A stretch of 38,509 bases of DNA, from positions 1 through 38,509 of the forward strand of contig JAFAZM010000298.1 of the NCBI GenBank assembly GCA_019239785.1. Direction: 5' to 3'. How positions within the stretch are numbered: position 1 is the first letter of the stretch; the number at the start of each line of letters is the position of its first letter. The notes under the pieces are model-generated. The model saw nothing but the letters and a program-made list of their open reading frames with translations, did not search any database and was not told the origin of the DNA. Origin of the DNA: Sphingomonadaceae bacterium (lineage in GTDB: Bacteria > Pseudomonadota > Alphaproteobacteria > Sphingomonadales > Sphingomonadaceae). Positions 37,657 through 38,509 of the stretch are shown piece by piece. Both the position numbers and the translations under genes were made by a program.

Positions 37657-38133
37657 ATGGAGAGCTTCGGCACGATCACGCCGGATCAGCTGCAGAGCAT
37701 GAGCGGACTCGAGATCATCGCGGCGATGATCGCCGGCGATCTGCCGGCGCCGCCGATCGCGGGGCTGATGGGCTTTCGCCTGGTCGAGGGGGCGCCCGGC
37801 CGTGCCGTCTTCGAGGGCACGCCCGGACCAAGCCTGCTCAACCCGCTCGGCGCCGTCCATGGCGGCTATGCGCTGACGCTGATCGACAGTGCCTGCGGCT
37901 GCGCCCTCCACACCGAGCTCGGCCCCGGCATCGGCTATACGACGGTCGAGACCAAGGTGAACTTCACCCGCCCGATCGACCCGAGCGGCGGCCCGGTCCG
38001 CTGCGAGGGCAGGGTGCTGAGCCGGGGGCGGACGATCGCCTCGTCGGAGGCCTATCTGCGCTCGGGGGAGGGCAAGCTGCTGGCGCACGGGACGTCGACG
38101 TTGATCATCTTCCCGCCGAAGGCCGCCGGGTAG
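37657..38133 (+). CDS. PaaI-type hotdog-fold thioesterase
   Basis: A 158-residue hotdog-fold acyl-CoA thioesterase-like protein. The central signature NPLGAVHGGYALTLIDSACGCAL (HGG loop plus Asp on the helix, about residues 66-88) supplies the catalytic His/Asp-type residues, and TVETKVNFTRPIDPSGGPVRCEGRVLSRGRTIASSEAYL is the paired strand region. Members hydrolyse aromatic or acyl-CoA thioesters; substrate unknown. The start at 37657 is forced by an in-frame stop just upstream, though no strong ribosome binding site is seen, so initiation may be leaderless. A palindromic operator-like site lies immediately before it, and a palindromic repeat follows the stop. Confidence 0.9.
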   Translation: MESFGTITPDQLQSMSGLEIIAAMIAGDLPAPPIAGLMGFRLVEGAPGRAVFEGTPGPSLLNPLGAVHGGYALTLIDSACGCALHTELGPGIGYTTVETKVNFTRPIDPSGGPVRCEGRVLSRGRTIASSEAYLRSGEGKLLAHGTSTLIIFPPKAAG

Positions 38134-38159
38134 CAGCGGGCGCTCCGTCCATACCTCGC

Positions 38160-38264
38160 CGTCATCCCGGCTTGCCTGCCCCCGCGAAGGCCGGGAATCC
38201 GGATCCGCCTTTTCTCCAGCCCGCGCCGCAAGAAGGTGGATGCCGGATCAAGTCCGGCATGACG
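38160..38264. repeat. Palindromic repeat CGTCATCCCGGC...GCCGGGATGACG family
   Basis: CGTCATCCCGGCTTGC...CCGGGAATCCGGATCC pairs with GGATGCCGGATCAAGTCCGGCATGACG. It is the same family as the inner palindrome of the nested element at 2224-2303. It separates the convergent thioesterase and monooxygenase-like genes. Confidence 0.8.
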
Positions 38265-38298
38265 AAAGATGAGAGGCGGAGGGCAGGGCGGCCGCGAT

Positions 38299-38509
38299 TC
38301 AATCCGCCGGCGGCGCTGCCCCGCCCATGACGTTCTTCAGATAATGGCCTTCATAGGCGTCGATCCGGATCGCCTCGATCTTCGCGGTCGAGAGCGCGGC
38401 ACCGAGCTTTGCCATGTGCGGCGTCTGCATATGCTCGTCCATCGCCGCCTCGCTCGCCCATTCCTCGCCGACCAGAAGCAGGTTCGGATCGATGAGGTCG
38501 ACCGCATAA
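38299..38509 (-). CDS. Antibiotic-biosynthesis-monooxygenase-type protein (partial, N-terminus beyond window)
   Basis: The minus strand from the right edge reads YAVDLIDPNLLLVGEEWASEAAMDEHMQTPHMAKLGAAL... and stops at 38299. The E-x-W followed by AMDEHMQTPHM is the closing pattern of small ABM (dimeric ferredoxin-like fold) proteins, which include heme-degrading and quinone-type monooxygenases. Roughly the last 70 residues are present. Tail: KNVMGGAAPPAD. Exact activity cannot be assigned. The start lies beyond the window. Confidence 0.8.
   Translation of the reverse strand, partial: YAVDLIDPNLLLVGEEWASEAAMDEHMQTPHMAKLGAALSTAKIEAIRIDAYEGHYLKNVMGGAAPPAD

Overview
The window is GC-rich DNA (roughly two-thirds G+C by eye) from an alphaproteobacterium, most likely a member of the Sphingomonadales. 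The evidence is the close resemblance of many proteins to sphingomonad families (S66 peptidase, HslU/HslV, DUF2339, DUF1206, SWIB protein), a GGAAC-N17-CGTT promoter of the alphaproteobacterial general stress sigma factor EcfG, and dense palindromic intergenic repeats. No phage, plasmid, IS transposase, CRISPR array or rRNA operon is visible. Genus-level placement is inference.

Layout. 1-2.1 kb: a Mur-ligase-family gene (cut by the left edge) divergent from an S66 LD-carboxypeptidase, i.e. peptidoglycan turnover, then a SWIB-domain protein. 2.1-7.8 kb: a TonB-dependent receptor preceded by a duplicated terminator hairpin, an exported Ala-rich protein, a GFA-family protein, a UPF0016/GDT1 manganese exporter under a yybP-ykoY manganese riboswitch, and an unknown exported protein. 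7.8-20.4 kb: hslU and hslV lie in the ancestral order but 10.7 kb apart. Between them are a gamma-glutamyl-amine ligase/aldehyde dehydrogenase/Fe-alcohol dehydrogenase operon, a Tat-exported cupin plus a circularly permuted D-amino-acid-oxidase-like flavoprotein, a metallophosphoesterase/cupredoxin/ECF sigma/anti-sigma operon, and an AmpR-like regulator without ampC.

20.5-29.2 kb: a large DUF2339 membrane protein with an overlapping exported partner, a TolB-like propeller protein, a membrane-anchored TIR protein translationally coupled to an NTF2-like protein, a DUF2200 protein, and two consecutive zinc-ribbon/proline-linker proteins. 29.4-38.5 kb: a DUF1206 membrane protein behind the EcfG-type promoter, a DUF1778/GNAT toxin-antitoxin pair that looks leaderless, two coupled exported proteins, small conserved-looking proteins, an orphan receiver with its own terminator, a Tat-exported caspase-like protein, a PilZ protein, an exported unknown, tRNA-Pro(GGG), a PaaI-type thioesterase and a partial antibiotic-biosynthesis-monooxygenase-type protein.

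Recurring themes are envelope and peptidoglycan homeostasis, stress regulation (EcfG, ECF/anti-sigma, HslUV, manganese riboswitch) and amine oxidation. The most unusual items are the permuted oxidase with its cupin partner, the split hslVU, the TIR/NTF2 pair, the S66 peptidase lacking the expected serine, and the nested modular palindromes that punctuate gene ends.
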